A stretch of 64,000 nucleotides of DNA, taken from assembly GCA_902496945.1 (NCBI GenBank), contig CABVDE010000002.1, forward strand, positions 44,838 through 108,837, in the 5' to 3' direction. The position numbers and the translations under genes were made by a program. Below the pieces are notes generated by a model. It did no database searches. It saw nothing but the letters and a program-made list of their open reading frames with translations, and was not told where the DNA came from. Positions 50,558-61,659 of the stretch are shown in pieces. This DNA comes from an uncultured Collinsella sp. (GTDB lineage Bacteria > Actinomycetota > Coriobacteriia > Coriobacteriales > Coriobacteriaceae). The stretch's first letter is position 1. The number at the start of each line of letters is the position of its first letter.

Positions 50558-51964
50558 CTATTCCATTTGTGATTTCGCTGTAGCAGCAAGCTGATCCACG
50601 TAGTCCTTAAACACGCGGCCGCGCTCCTCATAGCCCGAGAACTCATCGAACGAAGAGCAGGCGGGCGAAAGCAGGATCACGTCGCCGCGGCTCGAGAGCG
50701 AGCGGGCAACGTCCACAGCGTCGCGTAGGTTATCCGCCTGGGCGATATCCACGTCACCATCGACATCGGCCTCGTCCATAGCGGCGGTAAAACGCTCGCG
50801 CGCATCGCCAAAGCAAACGACCGAGCGCACGTTGTCCATAACGACGCGCGCGAAGTCTGTGAGCGGCGTGCCCTTATCGTGTCCGCCGAGCAGCAAGATC
50901 ACGTCATCATCGGGAAATGCCGTCAGGGCCTTCTCGACCGCATCGGTATTCGTTGCCTTGGAATCGTTAACGTAGCGCACGCCATCGATCTCGCCACAAG
51001 GCTCAACACGGTGCTCGAGAGGCTGGAACGAGGCCAGACCGCGGCAAATGCCCTCGGAATCGGCACCAACGGCCAAGGCAGCCGTGGCAGCGCACAGGGC
51101 ATTGATAACATTGTGATGGCCCGAGATCTTGAGCTCAGATATAGCGATGAGCGGGGTCTCGACGCCCTTCAGGCGCACGACCATCTTGCCGTCGCGCACA
51201 AAGGCGGCGTCTGCGCCCTCGGGCTCGTCAAAAGCGACCTTGCAGATGCGGCGACCCGGTGTATAGATGTACTCATCGAACTCGTGAATGCCGGCATCTT
51301 CCACGTCGACAACCACCAGATCGTCATCGATCATATTGTCAAACAGTTTGATCTTGGCAAGCGCATAGTTCTTGTGGCTCTTGTGCCAGCCCAGGTGATC
51401 GGGCGTGATGTTGAGCAGCACCGCCACGCGAGGATGAAGCTCGGTAGTCGTAGCAATCTGATAGCTCGAGAGCTCCGCCACAAACCACTCGTTGTGAGCG
51501 CGCCCGTCAATCTCGTTGACCGGCGGCTCGCCGATGTTGCCGACGGCTACGCTGGCCTCACCGGCAGCCTTGAGCAGATAATCAGTCAGCGACGTGGTGG
51601 TCGTCTTGCCGTTGGTGCCCGTAATGGCAATCCAGTTATCGGGCGACAGGCGATAGGCAAACTCGGGCTCACCCATAATCTGGGCGGCATGCTCGCGCCC
51701 GGCCTTAAAGAAGCCCGAGAACTCCGAGATGCCAGGGCACGTCACGCATACGTCATAGGCGCCCTCGACCTGTTCGGTTCCATAGACAAACGACACACCA
51801 GCAGCCTCGAGCACACGCGTGGCGTCATTGGGCTCAGAGGTGCCGCCGCCATACACGGTAACGGCGCTTACGCGCTCGGGATGTGCCAGCGCCCAGCGGG
51901 CGACATCGAGACCGGATTTGCCCTGACCCAAAACGAGCAGGCTAAAAACATCAGCAAGAGGCAT
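50558..51964 (-). CDS. murD: UDP-MurNAc-L-Ala--D-glutamate ligase
   Basis: 468 residues. LVLGQGKSGLDVARWAL near 10, P-loop WIAITGTNGKTTTTSLTDYL near 112, FVAELSSYQIATT near 160, LNITPDHLGWH near 184 and VRYVNDSKATNTDAVEKAL near 320 are Mur-ligase and MurD-specific blocks. Adds D-Glu to the stem peptide. 9 nt after mraY. Confidence 0.95.
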   Translation of the reverse strand: MPLADVFSLLVLGQGKSGLDVARWALAHPERVSAVTVYGGGTSEPNDATRVLEAAGVSFVYGTEQVEGAYDVCVTCPGISEFSGFFKAGREHAAQIMGEPEFAYRLSPDNWIAITGTNGKTTTTSLTDYLLKAAGEASVAVGNIGEPPVNEIDGRAHNEWFVAELSSYQIATTTELHPRVAVLLNITPDHLGWHKSHKNYALAKIKLFDNMIDDDLVVVDVEDAGIHEFDEYIYTPGRRICKVAFDEPEGADAAFVRDGKMVVRLKGVETPLIAISELKISGHHNVINALCAATAALAVGADSEGICRGLASFQPLEHRVEPCGEIDGVRYVNDSKATNTDAVEKALTAFPDDDVILLLGGHDKGTPLTDFARVVMDNVRSVVCFGDARERFTAAMDEADVDGDVDIAQADNLRDAVDVARSLSSRGDVILLSPACSSFDEFSGYEERGRVFKDYVDQLAATAKSQME

Positions 51965-51973
51965 GAAAGACCA

Positions 51974-52993
51974 CTATCCCAACTGGAAGAACAGAGCAAG
52001 GCCAACGGCACCAAAGGCAGCAGCGATAATCCAAAAACGGATGACGACCTTGGTCTCGGCCCAGCCCTTCTTTTCAAAATGATGATGGATGGGCGCCATA
52101 AGGAAGACGCGCTTGTGCGTAAAGTGGAAGTAGACAACCTGAATCATGACCGACAGGGTCTCAACGATAAACAGACCGCCGATGATGAGGGAGACGACCT
52201 CGGTGTTGGTCATGATGGACGTGCAGGCAAACGCGGCGCCCAGGGCAAGCGAACCGGTATCGCCCATAAAGATGCTCGCCGGATAGCAGTTGAACCACAG
52301 AAAGCCCAAGCAGGCACCGGCACACGCGGTGCAGAAGATGGACAGGTTCACGTCTCCGTGCAAAAACGCCATGGCAGCCATGGCGAGCATGGCGATCATG
52401 GAGGTGCCGCCAGCAAGACCATCAAGGCCATCGGTCAGGTTCACGGCATTAGAAAGACCGGCGATCATCAGCCAGCAAAAGACAATATAGAGCCACGGGA
52501 ACGAATAGCCGCAGATGGTGGTCGAAAGCACCCCAAGGTCGATCGTCAACCCACCGGGAAAACGAATCTCGGGGGCGACGCCGCACCAGTTGACGGAAAG
52601 TACCGTAAAGGTAACACATATAATGGTTAGGCCGATCATCTTGGCATGAGGCGTCAGACCGAGCGAGCGCCCATGCGTAACGGAGGTCAGGTCGTCGATC
52701 AGGCCTAACACGCCGGTCGCCAGCGTGGCGAGCAGCACGAGCACGAGCTCAGTGGTGAGCTTGCCCATCAGCAGGCAGGTCAGCGAGATCGCGACGAGGA
52801 TGACAACGCCACCCATGGTGGGCGTTCCCTGCTTAACCAAATGGCGCTTGGGGCCGTCGGCACGAACCTGCTGGCCGATACCCTCGACCTTGAGCAGCTT
52901 GATCCACCACGGCATGAGCAGCAGCGCAATGGCAGCGGCGATGCCAAGCCCCAAAAAAGCCTGATACGTTGGATACGAGGGATTGCCGAACAT
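51974..52993 (-). CDS. mraY: Phospho-MurNAc-pentapeptide transferase
   Basis: 339 residues, ten transmembrane helices. TPTMGGVVILVAI near 56, LGLIDDLTSVTHGRSLGLTP near 98 (first Asp pair), NLTDGLDGLAGGTSMIAML near 186 and NCYPASIFMGDTGSLALGAA near 236 plus the HHHFE motif near 307 form the active site. Makes lipid I. Starts 3 nt after murF. Confidence 0.97.
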   Translation of the reverse strand: MFGNPSYPTYQAFLGLGIAAAIALLLMPWWIKLLKVEGIGQQVRADGPKRHLVKQGTPTMGGVVILVAISLTCLLMGKLTTELVLVLLATLATGVLGLIDDLTSVTHGRSLGLTPHAKMIGLTIICVTFTVLSVNWCGVAPEIRFPGGLTIDLGVLSTTICGYSFPWLYIVFCWLMIAGLSNAVNLTDGLDGLAGGTSMIAMLAMAAMAFLHGDVNLSIFCTACAGACLGFLWFNCYPASIFMGDTGSLALGAAFACTSIMTNTEVVSLIIGGLFIVETLSVMIQVVYFHFTHKRVFLMAPIHHHFEKKGWAETKVVIRFWIIAAAFGAVGLALFFQLG

Positions 52994-52996
52994 GGG

Positions 52997-54421
52997 CTAG
53001 CACACACCTTCCACAAAGCGGTCGAGCTCAACAAAACGGGAACCCTTGACCAGTACAACATCATGTTTTTCAAGCGCGGCGCCCATGCGGTCGAGCACCT
53101 GCTGATAATCGGAGAACACCTGGATGCGGTCCTCGTCCATGCCCATCATGCGCGCGGCATCGGCCATAAGCTGGGCCAGCTCACCACCCACGCACGCTAG
53201 CATGTCGAGCTTCTTGGCAGCGGCATAGGCGCCCACGAGCTCATGCATGCGAGGAGCCTCGTCGCCCATCTCGCCCATCTCGCCCAGGATTGCCATGCGA
53301 GACCCCGTGCACGAAAGCGAGCACAGCAGGTCGAGACCAGCAGCCATGGATTCGGCGCTGGCGTTATAGGAATCGTCGATAACGCGGGCACCGCTCTTGG
53401 CGCGCTTGATCTCCTGGCGGTGACCGGTGATCGTGAGGCCCCTAAAGCTAGCATCGATCTGCTCGGGCGTCACGCCCAAACGATAGGCAACCGCGGCGGC
53501 CTTAACGGCATTAGGAACGGACTGTACGCCGGGGATGGCAAGCATGGTATCGATCGCCTCGCCCTGGCCAAAATCGAGCGTAAAGACCGGACGGCCCTCG
53601 TCATCAACACGAATGTCGCGGGCACGGACCTCATCATCGTCCGAGACGCCGGCCAGCATTACGTCGATACCAGCAGGCTGGGCGAACGCATCGCGAATGA
53701 ACGGCGTAAAGTCGTCCTCGCCGCCCAAAACCAGCAGCGGCAAATAGTCGCCGGCGGCGCACATGCCCTGGACGATCTCGGACTTGGCGCGGGCGATGTT
53801 CTCGCGGCTGCCCAAAATACCGATATGAGAGGTGCCGATCTTGCTCACGATGGCAAGGTTGGGATTGGCGGACTGGGACAGGCGCTCAATCTCGTGGAAA
53901 TGGTTCATGCCCATCTCGAGCACCAGGACCTCGGTATCGGCCGGAGCGGAAAGCACCGTGAGCGGCATGCCGATCAGGTTATTGAAATTGCCCTTGGTGG
54001 CCCAGACACGATAGCGCTTGGCAAGCACAGCGGCGAGTACGTCCTTGGTCGTCGTCTTGCCGATGGAACCGGTAATGCCAACGACCAGGCAGCCAAGCTC
54101 CAGACGGTACGCGTGCGCCAAACGCAGCAGAAACTCCTCGGGATCATCGGTCAGCAAGATGGCACAGTCCTTGTCCTGCGCCAGCGAGACCAGCTCGGCC
54201 TCGGGCTCACGCGTCATCACGACGGCGCCGGCACCCGACTGGACGGCACGGGAAGCAAAATCATTGCCGTCGACGTTTTCACCGGGAAAGGCGACGAAAA
54301 TCGTCCCTTCCTCGACCTGGCGCGAATCAATAACGCACCCGCGGCATACCCGATCGGCTTCTCCCGTCACGGTTCGGGCCCCTGTTGCGGCCGCGAGGTT
54401 GTTGACGGCGATCTCTATCAT
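52997..54421 (-). CDS. murF: UDP-MurNAc-tripeptide--D-Ala-D-Ala ligase
   Basis: 474 residues. P-loop VVGITGSIGKTTTKDVLAAV near 112, VLEMGMNHFHEIERLSQSAN near 165, and RVIDDSYNASAESMAAGLDL near 340 (MurF-specific DDxYNA block). Adds D-Ala-D-Ala to complete the pentapeptide. In most dcw clusters murE precedes it; here only 127 nt lie between ftsI and murF, with no murE. Confidence 0.95.
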   Translation of the reverse strand: MIEIAVNNLAAATGARTVTGEADRVCRGCVIDSRQVEEGTIFVAFPGENVDGNDFASRAVQSGAGAVVMTREPEAELVSLAQDKDCAILLTDDPEEFLLRLAHAYRLELGCLVVGITGSIGKTTTKDVLAAVLAKRYRVWATKGNFNNLIGMPLTVLSAPADTEVLVLEMGMNHFHEIERLSQSANPNLAIVSKIGTSHIGILGSRENIARAKSEIVQGMCAAGDYLPLLVLGGEDDFTPFIRDAFAQPAGIDVMLAGVSDDDEVRARDIRVDDEGRPVFTLDFGQGEAIDTMLAIPGVQSVPNAVKAAAVAYRLGVTPEQIDASFRGLTITGHRQEIKRAKSGARVIDDSYNASAESMAAGLDLLCSLSCTGSRMAILGEMGEMGDEAPRMHELVGAYAAAKKLDMLACVGGELAQLMADAARMMGMDEDRIQVFSDYQQVLDRMGAALEKHDVVLVKGSRFVELDRFVEGVC

Positions 54422-54548
54422 TGCAGCTCCCCTGTAAACCTAATAATGCTATCGGCGTATTGTATCCCAGCGCCGCGCATGCGTGGTGCAGGGCATGTGA
54501 ACACCCCTCATATGGGACAACAAACCACGCCCCAATGATTGTAACCCC

Positions 54549-56414
54549 CTACTTCGTGTGCGGGATACCCAGCACGTCGAGCGCGTTGGCCATAATGGAC
54601 TGGAATGGCACCGCAGCGGCATCCGAGCCGCTCGGCGTTCCATCGAGCGTGATATAGCACAGCACCTTGGGCGATTGTGCCGGTGCAAAGCCCATAAAGG
54701 ACGACATGTAGTTCTCCTTGAGGTAGCCGCCGTTCTCGTCGGCACGCTCGGCCGTACCGGTCTTGCCCGCCACGTCGTAGCCATCGACCGCACCGCCGAC
54801 GCCCATGCCCTCGGCGACAACCGTCTGCATGCACGACGTCACCTGCGCGGCGGCGTCCTGCGAAATCGCACGCTCGCCTTCGCCCCAATCCTTCTCATCG
54901 CCCTTGCTGGACTTATAGAAGTGCGGGGTCATCATCACGCCGCCGTTCGCGATACCGCCCACGGCACGTGCGATCTCAATCGGCGAGACGGACAGCGCCT
55001 GTCCAAAGCTCATCGAGCCCAGCGTGGCGCCGTCATACTGGTCGCGCTCCTTGACGATGCCCAGGCTCTCGCCCGGAAAATCGACACCGGAGCTGTGACC
55101 GATGCCCCACTTGTCCACATAGGCGGCAAAGTCGTCGGCACCGATCTTGCGCCCCACCAGGACAAAGCCCACGTTGGACGAACGGCGCATCATCTCGCGC
55201 ACATCCATGGTCATGGCATAGTCGCGCTTGTCGGCATCGGTGACGGCATCGTCACCCACCTTGATGCTCGCCGGCACCTCAAACGACGTACTCGATCGCA
55301 CGACGCCCAAGTCGAAACCGGCGCCCGCCACGAGCGTCTTAAAGACCGAGCCGGGCTCGTAGGCGTCGGTGACCAGGCGCAAGTTCATATCCTCGGTCTT
55401 AGCGTTCTCCAGATCGGTCTGGTCGTAGGTCGGGTACGAGCAGGCGGCGAGAATTTCACCGGTCGTGGGGTCGGTGACCAAAGCCGAGCCGTTCTTGGCC
55501 TTTGTCTTCTCGACAGCCTCTGCCAGAGCATCCTCAGCCGCTCGCTGGATATTGACATCGAGCGTCGTCACGATGTCAACGCCGTCGACCGCAGCCACCT
55601 TTTTATAGGCACCGCCCGCGATATAGCTTCCGTCCCTCGCGCGCTCGCGCACGAGAGAACCGTTCGTGCCGGTCAGAAGCTTGTTGTATTGCTTTTCGAG
55701 ACCCGTCAAGCCGTCGTTGTCTACATTCACTACACCCAGCACCTGCGATGCCAGATTGCCGTATGGATATACGCGCTTCATAGCCTGCTCAAAAAGCACG
55801 CCGGGCAGGTTCTTCTTCTCCAGCGCAGCAGCATCGTCTTCGTCCACCTGGCGCTTGATATACACCCAGGTTCCATCGGACTCGACGAGCTTGCGGCAGG
55901 TCTTTTTATCGATGCCCGTTGCCTTGACCAGCGCCGACACCGTCTTGTCAACATCCTCGACAAGCTGCGGGTTCACGGCGATGTTGCGACATTCGACCGA
56001 CGACACCAGCACGTTACCGTTGCGGTCGTAGATAGTGCCGCGTTTGGCATAGAGGGTCTGCGCAAGCAGGCGGCGCGCATCGGCACGCTCGCGCAGTTTA
56101 TCGGCTTCGACAATTTGATAGTCGGCAAGGGGAAAGACGCCCAAGCCCAAGCCAAGCCCAATGAATCCCATGACGGCGTTGCGGCGAGGCAGAGGCGCGC
56201 CTGTGAGCCATTCGATCGACGAACTCTTGCGCGACCTGGTGTTATGCACTTGAGGGCCGCCCGAGCCGCGAAGTCGCGACGCGGGGTCGTTGCCACGGGA
56301 CTGCCCACCGTTGTAAGATTGCCGACCCGTTCCTTGATAACCAGAACGTCCCCGCGATGAGGGACGTCCAGAACCGCGGCCCCCGTCGGATGCGCGGCGA
56401 TAGTCATTTGTCAT
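54549..56414 (-). CDS. ftsI: Class B penicillin-binding protein (FtsI/PBP3)
   Basis: 621 residues. An Arg/Gly/Ser-rich cytoplasmic tail (~75) leads to one transmembrane helix (about 80-97). RGTIYDRNGNVLVSS near 126 starts the pedestal domain. Transpeptidase motifs: YEPGSVFKTLV near 355 (catalytic Ser-x-x-Lys), RRSSNVGF near 415 (SxN) and DVAGKTGTAERADENGG near 555 (KTG). No PASTA repeats. Septal crosslinking partner of FtsW. 17 nt after ftsL. Confidence 0.95.
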   Translation of the reverse strand: MTNDYRRASDGGRGSGRPSSRGRSGYQGTGRQSYNGGQSRGNDPASRLRGSGGPQVHNTRSRKSSSIEWLTGAPLPRRNAVMGFIGLGLGLGVFPLADYQIVEADKLRERADARRLLAQTLYAKRGTIYDRNGNVLVSSVECRNIAVNPQLVEDVDKTVSALVKATGIDKKTCRKLVESDGTWVYIKRQVDEDDAAALEKKNLPGVLFEQAMKRVYPYGNLASQVLGVVNVDNDGLTGLEKQYNKLLTGTNGSLVRERARDGSYIAGGAYKKVAAVDGVDIVTTLDVNIQRAAEDALAEAVEKTKAKNGSALVTDPTTGEILAACSYPTYDQTDLENAKTEDMNLRLVTDAYEPGSVFKTLVAGAGFDLGVVRSSTSFEVPASIKVGDDAVTDADKRDYAMTMDVREMMRRSSNVGFVLVGRKIGADDFAAYVDKWGIGHSSGVDFPGESLGIVKERDQYDGATLGSMSFGQALSVSPIEIARAVGGIANGGVMMTPHFYKSSKGDEKDWGEGERAISQDAAAQVTSCMQTVVAEGMGVGGAVDGYDVAGKTGTAERADENGGYLKENYMSSFMGFAPAQSPKVLCYITLDGTPSGSDAAAVPFQSIMANALDVLGIPHTK

Positions 56415-56431
56415 ACTCAGCTACCGTCTTG

Positions 56432-56902
56432 TTACTGAGCGGTCGCGGTCGAGCTAGCGCCCGCGGCTGCATCCTGCGAAAAATCAAGTGTAACGCTCTC
56501 GCTGGGCTCCACCATGCCATAAGCGCCCGCAAGGTCGCGAATGCGCGTATCGGCGCCATAGACCGAGTGCATGACCTCGAGGTCGGAGCTCTCATCGGCC
56601 GCCTTCTCGAGCGTGTTGGTAAGCTCGGCGTTGCTGTTGAGCACCTGGGCCGTAACGCCGGCGAGCGCCACACGGGCGACACCGATCGTCATGAAGATGG
56701 CCGCAATGATGCAAAACGTTTTAAGAACGCTCATGAAAACCGGGCTTACCGCCTGGTTTGCCTGACGGCCCGCGCCCGTGTAGACATCAAAGCGCGGCGT
56801 GCGCTGCTCGCGGGGAGCAACGGGGGCCTGCGGTGCCTCACGATAGGCGGGCATGGCGTTCATATTATAGGCGAGTGCTGCGTTTGAGGTGTTGTAGCCC
56901 AT
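56432..56902 (-). CDS. ftsL: FtsL-like division protein
   Basis: 156 residues. A cytoplasmic tail (~52), one transmembrane helix (about 55-80, FMSVLKTFCIIAAIFMTIGV), a short extracellular coiled coil (about 85-110, AQVLNSNAELTNTLEKAADE) and a conserved-looking RIRDLAGAYGMVEPSE end. Sequence conservation in this family is low; assignment rests on topology and position between rsmH and ftsI. Confidence 0.8.
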   Translation of the reverse strand: MGYNTSNAALAYNMNAMPAYREAPQAPVAPREQRTPRFDVYTGAGRQANQAVSPVFMSVLKTFCIIAAIFMTIGVARVALAGVTAQVLNSNAELTNTLEKAADESSDLEVMHSVYGADTRIRDLAGAYGMVEPSESVTLDFSQDAAAGASSTATAQ

Positions 56903-56992
56903 GATATGCCGCCTCCCATCCCGAGTACGTTGGTAGTGTGTTTAAGCTTCGTTTATAGTGCGAGCGGGAGGTCCAATATCGCGCGGACACGC

Positions 56993-57958
56993 CTACAGGC
57001 GCTGCGCCACGCGGATCTTGGCTGATCTCGCCCGAGGGTTGCGCGCAACCTCATCGGGTTGGGCAACCAGGGGTTTGCGGGTGATGACCTTGAGTATCGG
57101 CACGTTGCCGCACACGCACACCGGAATCTCCGGCGGACACGTGCACCCCTGGCTCATCTCCTTAAAGTGGTTCTTTACGATACGGTCCTCGAGCGAGTGA
57201 TACGAGATGACGCAGACGCGTCCGCCCGGGTTGAGCCACCTGGTAGCGGCGTCAAGCCCTCGCTCGAGCACATCGAGCTCGTGATTGACCTCAATGCGAA
57301 TGGCCTGGAAACTTTTCTTGGCTGGGTGTCCGCCATGCCGACGAGCGGCAGCCGGTATTCCAGCCTTGATGATCTCGACAAATTGGCCAGTGGTTTCGAT
57401 CGGTTCTTGCTCGCGGCGGCGCACAATCTCGCGCGCGATCTGCGAGGCGAACTTCTCTTCGCCGTAGACGCGTAGAATCCGGGCGAGGTCGTGTTCGTTA
57501 TAGGTGTTGATGACCTCAGCTGCGTTTAAGGTGTTATTACCCGGATCCATCCGCATGTCCAATGGGGCGTCCTCGTTATACGAAAAGCCCCTGCCAGGGA
57601 TATCGAGTTGCGGTGACGAAACGCCCAAATCGAACAGGAAGCCATCGACCCCGGGCACCTCGGCCGAGCAAAGCAGCTCGTCCAAGTCGCCGAAGTTGCC
57701 CTTCAGCAGCTGGTGCGGAACGCCGGGAACCTCGCGGTCCAGACGGGCGCCAGCGGCCTCGAGGGCCATGTCGTCCTGATCGACGCCGAGCAATAGACCC
57801 GTCTCCCCCACCTGCGCGGCCATCTTTACCGAATGGCCGGCACCGCCAAGGGTGCAATCGCAGACGACAGATCCGCTCTTTAACTGCAGCGACTCAAGCA
57901 CTTCGCCGAGCATGACAGGTTCATGCCGATATTCTTGTGTCAAGATCCCACGCTCCAT
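56993..57958 (-). CDS. rsmH: 16S rRNA (cytosine-1402-N4) methyltransferase
   Basis: 321 residues. HEPVMLGEVLESLQ at the N-terminus, VVCDCTLGGAGHSVKMA near 32 (SAM site), FDLGVSSPQLDIPGRGFSY near 108, LDMRMDP, and GGRVCVISYHSLEDRIVKNHF near 250 are diagnostic. Methylates C1402 in the decoding centre. 20 nt after mraZ. Confidence 0.96.
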   Translation of the reverse strand: MERGILTQEYRHEPVMLGEVLESLQLKSGSVVCDCTLGGAGHSVKMAAQVGETGLLLGVDQDDMALEAAGARLDREVPGVPHQLLKGNFGDLDELLCSAEVPGVDGFLFDLGVSSPQLDIPGRGFSYNEDAPLDMRMDPGNNTLNAAEVINTYNEHDLARILRVYGEEKFASQIAREIVRRREQEPIETTGQFVEIIKAGIPAAARRHGGHPAKKSFQAIRIEVNHELDVLERGLDAATRWLNPGGRVCVISYHSLEDRIVKNHFKEMSQGCTCPPEIPVCVCGNVPILKVITRKPLVAQPDEVARNPRARSAKIRVAQRL

Positions 57959-57978
57959 CCGTTACTCGTGCCTTGCCC

Positions 57979-58413
57979 TTACGAGAAGAAGAGGTCCAGC
58001 AGGGCCTCGTCGTCATCGTCCTCATCGGCCGTAGCGCGGTCCCAAACCTCAAGGTGGTCGTAGTTGCCCACAACCGTGACCTCGCGGTCGAGGTTCGCCT
58101 GCTTGCGGAGAGACTCGGAAAGACCGATACGACCGGCGCTGTCCACATCCATCGACGTGGTGCGCTTGTTGATCGCCCTCATGAGCTTCTGGTCGTTGAT
58201 GTCACGCGGGTTAAAACCCTCGTGGCCCTCACGACCCGCGAAGAGTCCTTCGACCCACTTATCGAAGGCCTCGGCAGAGAACACGTACAGAGCATCGACA
58301 TCCAGGGCTTTGAACACGCGAACGTGCTCTCCAAGCTCCTCGCGAAGGGGTGCAGGCAGGGACAGACGACCTTTTGCATCGAGATTGCGCTCGTATGCAC
58401 CAGTCATTCCCAT
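57979..58413 (-). CDS. mraZ: Transcriptional regulator MraZ
   Basis: 144 residues; two SpoVT/AbrB-like half-domains: GAYERNLDAKGRLSLPAPLR near residue 5 and TSMDVDSAGRIGLSESLRKQ near 86. An acidic tail (DEDDDDEALLDLFFS) follows. It represses its own dcw promoter and others by binding repeated TGGG-type boxes; such boxes occur upstream. First gene of the cluster. Confidence 0.95.
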   Translation of the reverse strand: MGMTGAYERNLDAKGRLSLPAPLREELGEHVRVFKALDVDALYVFSAEAFDKWVEGLFAGREGHEGFNPRDINDQKLMRAINKRTTSMDVDSAGRIGLSESLRKQANLDREVTVVGNYDHLEVWDRATADEDDDDEALLDLFFS

Positions 58414-58451
58414 GTGCGCCCTCCCCTCGGTTACTCAGATGGCACGTACGC

Positions 58452-58544
58452 GGGGAACCACCCCGCCTGTCGACGCCATTAATAATATGGGGAACCGCCC
58501 CATTTTTCAACACCTTTCCCCACCCCTTCCCCCAGCCCGTCCCA
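58452..58544 (-). promoter_or_regulatory. dcw promoter with MraZ-type boxes and a duplicated GGGGYGGTTCCCC site
   Basis: On the minus strand TTGAAA (58505-58510) and TATTAT (58482-58487) are 17 nt apart, a strong sigma-A promoter. TGGGA/TGGGG boxes lie at 58540-58544, 58530-58534, 58518-58522 and 58498-58502, roughly in helical phase, as expected for MraZ. GGGGCGGTTCCCC fills the promoter spacer (58489-58501) and recurs as GGGGTGGTTCCCC in the early transcript (58452-58464), 37 nt apart. Confidence 0.6.
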
Positions 58545-58617
58545 CCACTCCACCCTCTATATGTTGCAAAACACCCCCGAGCATATGTTCGAAAACACAA
58601 TATGTCGTGTTTACAGT

Positions 58618-58678
58618 AAAGGCGGGGTGCCACCTGTAGCACCCCGCCTTTCAACCTCAACCTTCAAGTTGAGGTTGA
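58618..58678. terminator. Twin hairpins upstream of the mraZ promoter
   Basis: AAAGGCGGGGTGC pairs perfectly with GCACCCCGCCTTT (about 58618-58650), and immediately right CAACCTCAAC pairs with GTTGAGGTTG. Placed between xerD and the mraZ promoter, they shield dcw from upstream transcription. Confidence 0.6.
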
Positions 58679-58772
58679 GGCGATTTTTGCGTCCCTTTAC
58701 ACGCCGTTCATATCGCTCCCAAACTCCCCCACCCATGGCATACACGGCCCACCACCGCAGCGACGAGTGGCG

Positions 58773-58843
58773 AAAAATGGGACGGGCCCCAGATTGCCCA
58801 TGCGCGCGCAAAGGCACGCTACGACAATCTGGGGTCCGTCCCC
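58773..58843 (-). terminator. xerD terminator
   Basis: GGGACGG-GC-CCCAGATTG (from 58779) pairs with CAATCTGGGG-T-CCGTCCC (58825-58843), and on the minus strand is followed by ATTTTTCG. The 30-nt loop is unusually large and could fold further. Confidence 0.7.
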
Positions 58844-58875
58844 AAATACCTATAGATATGCAGGTCAGCGATGTG

Positions 58876-59817
58876 TTAACGATGCGCCAGCGGATGCGCT
58901 GCCAGATAGACCTCGGTCAGCTGCGTGCGGTCGACATGTGTGTAGACCTGCGTGGTCGATATATCGGCATGCCCCAAGATCTCCTGTAGCACACGAAGGT
59001 CTGCGCCACCAGCAAGCATATGGGTGGCAAAGGAGTGGCGCAACGTGTGGGGATGAAGCCCCACCAACCCCACCTGGCGCCCATAGCGCTCACAGATGGC
59101 ATGGACGCCCTGACGCGACAGGCGGCGCCCGTTCTTATTTAGGAAGACGGCTGAGGTCTCGGTTCCGCGGGCATGGGCCGCCAAGCGAGAACGCCCCTCA
59201 GTTACATAGAGCATCAGAGCTCGCGCCGCGCTTCCCACCAGCGGGGACAGGCGTTCCTTTGAGCCTTTGCCGCGAACGAACACAAAGCCATCGTCGATAT
59301 GGATGTCACCCACATCGAGCCCCACTAACTCGCTCACACGCAAACCGCATCCGTAGAGCACTTCCAAGATGGCATGGTCGCGCAAGCCCATCTCACCCTC
59401 GGGGAAGTCTTGATCGAGCAGCGCCGAGACATCCTCCACCGATAGATACTCCGGCAAACGCTCAGCCTTTTTAGGCAGGCGCAACGCTGCAGTTGGATTT
59501 TGGGCCACAGCCCCATCGCGCACCAAAAAGGCATGCAGTCCCTTCACGGCCGCAAGTGCGCGCTCCACCGAGGCATCGGAATAGCCGCCGTCACGGCGAT
59601 CGGCGACAAAGCCTTCCACGACCCGACGGCTCACATCTTGAAAAGACGCAATACCCGCCCGCTCCAGATAGGCGCAGTACGTCGTCAAATCACGACGGTA
59701 GGCCGCAATCGTATTGCGCGCCAAACCCCGTTCGACCGCAAGGTAATCGAGATACTCCCCCGCCGCCACGGCGAGCGATGAGGGAGCAACTTCGGTATGT
59801 TCTTTGTTCGCCGGCAC
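58876..59817 (-). CDS. xerD: Tyrosine recombinase XerD
   Basis: 313 residues. SAM-like N-terminal core-binding domain (EYLDYLAVERGLARNTIAAY). The catalytic set is complete: Arg in EVLYGCGLRVSELVGL, Lys in VRGKGSKERLSPL, His-x-x-Arg in HPHTLRHSFATHML, His in LGHADISTTQ and Tyr in VYTHVDR. Resolves chromosome dimers at dif with XerC. No good ATG: GTG at 59817 lies 2 nt after the pyrG stop codon and is taken as start; an upstream Met would overlap pyrG by 150 nt. Coupled to pyrG. Confidence 0.88.
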   Translation of the reverse strand: MPANKEHTEVAPSSLAVAAGEYLDYLAVERGLARNTIAAYRRDLTTYCAYLERAGIASFQDVSRRVVEGFVADRRDGGYSDASVERALAAVKGLHAFLVRDGAVAQNPTAALRLPKKAERLPEYLSVEDVSALLDQDFPEGEMGLRDHAILEVLYGCGLRVSELVGLDVGDIHIDDGFVFVRGKGSKERLSPLVGSAARALMLYVTEGRSRLAAHARGTETSAVFLNKNGRRLSRQGVHAICERYGRQVGLVGLHPHTLRHSFATHMLAGGADLRVLQEILGHADISTTQVYTHVDRTQLTEVYLAAHPLAHR

Positions 59818-59819
59818 CC

Positions 59820-61487
<1,668 letters not shown>

Positions 61488-61605
61488 TTACCTGTGCTTC
61501 CCGTAGAAGTTGTTTATCCACATCTTACGGGTCTTCATTGTAATACTCGCGCCGCGTGCCGTTCGCAATTTTTCTCGCGCGCAATCGCATTTCTCAATCT
61601 TGAAA

Positions 61606-61634
61606 CAAAACGCCGCCCGGTTTCCCAAGCGGCG
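61606..61634 (-). terminator. Terminator of the winged-helix gene
   Basis: On the minus strand CGCCGC pairs with GCGGCG over a 12-nt loop, followed by TTTTGTTTC, 25 nt past the stop codon. Confidence 0.75.
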
Positions 61635-61659
61635 TCGCTATGACAAGGGTTACATACTG

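Noticed and set aside
50879..52630. A 583-codon plus-strand frame opposite murD and mraY
   Set aside because: Both Mur genes are unambiguous; the antisense frame lacks any domain or ribosome site.
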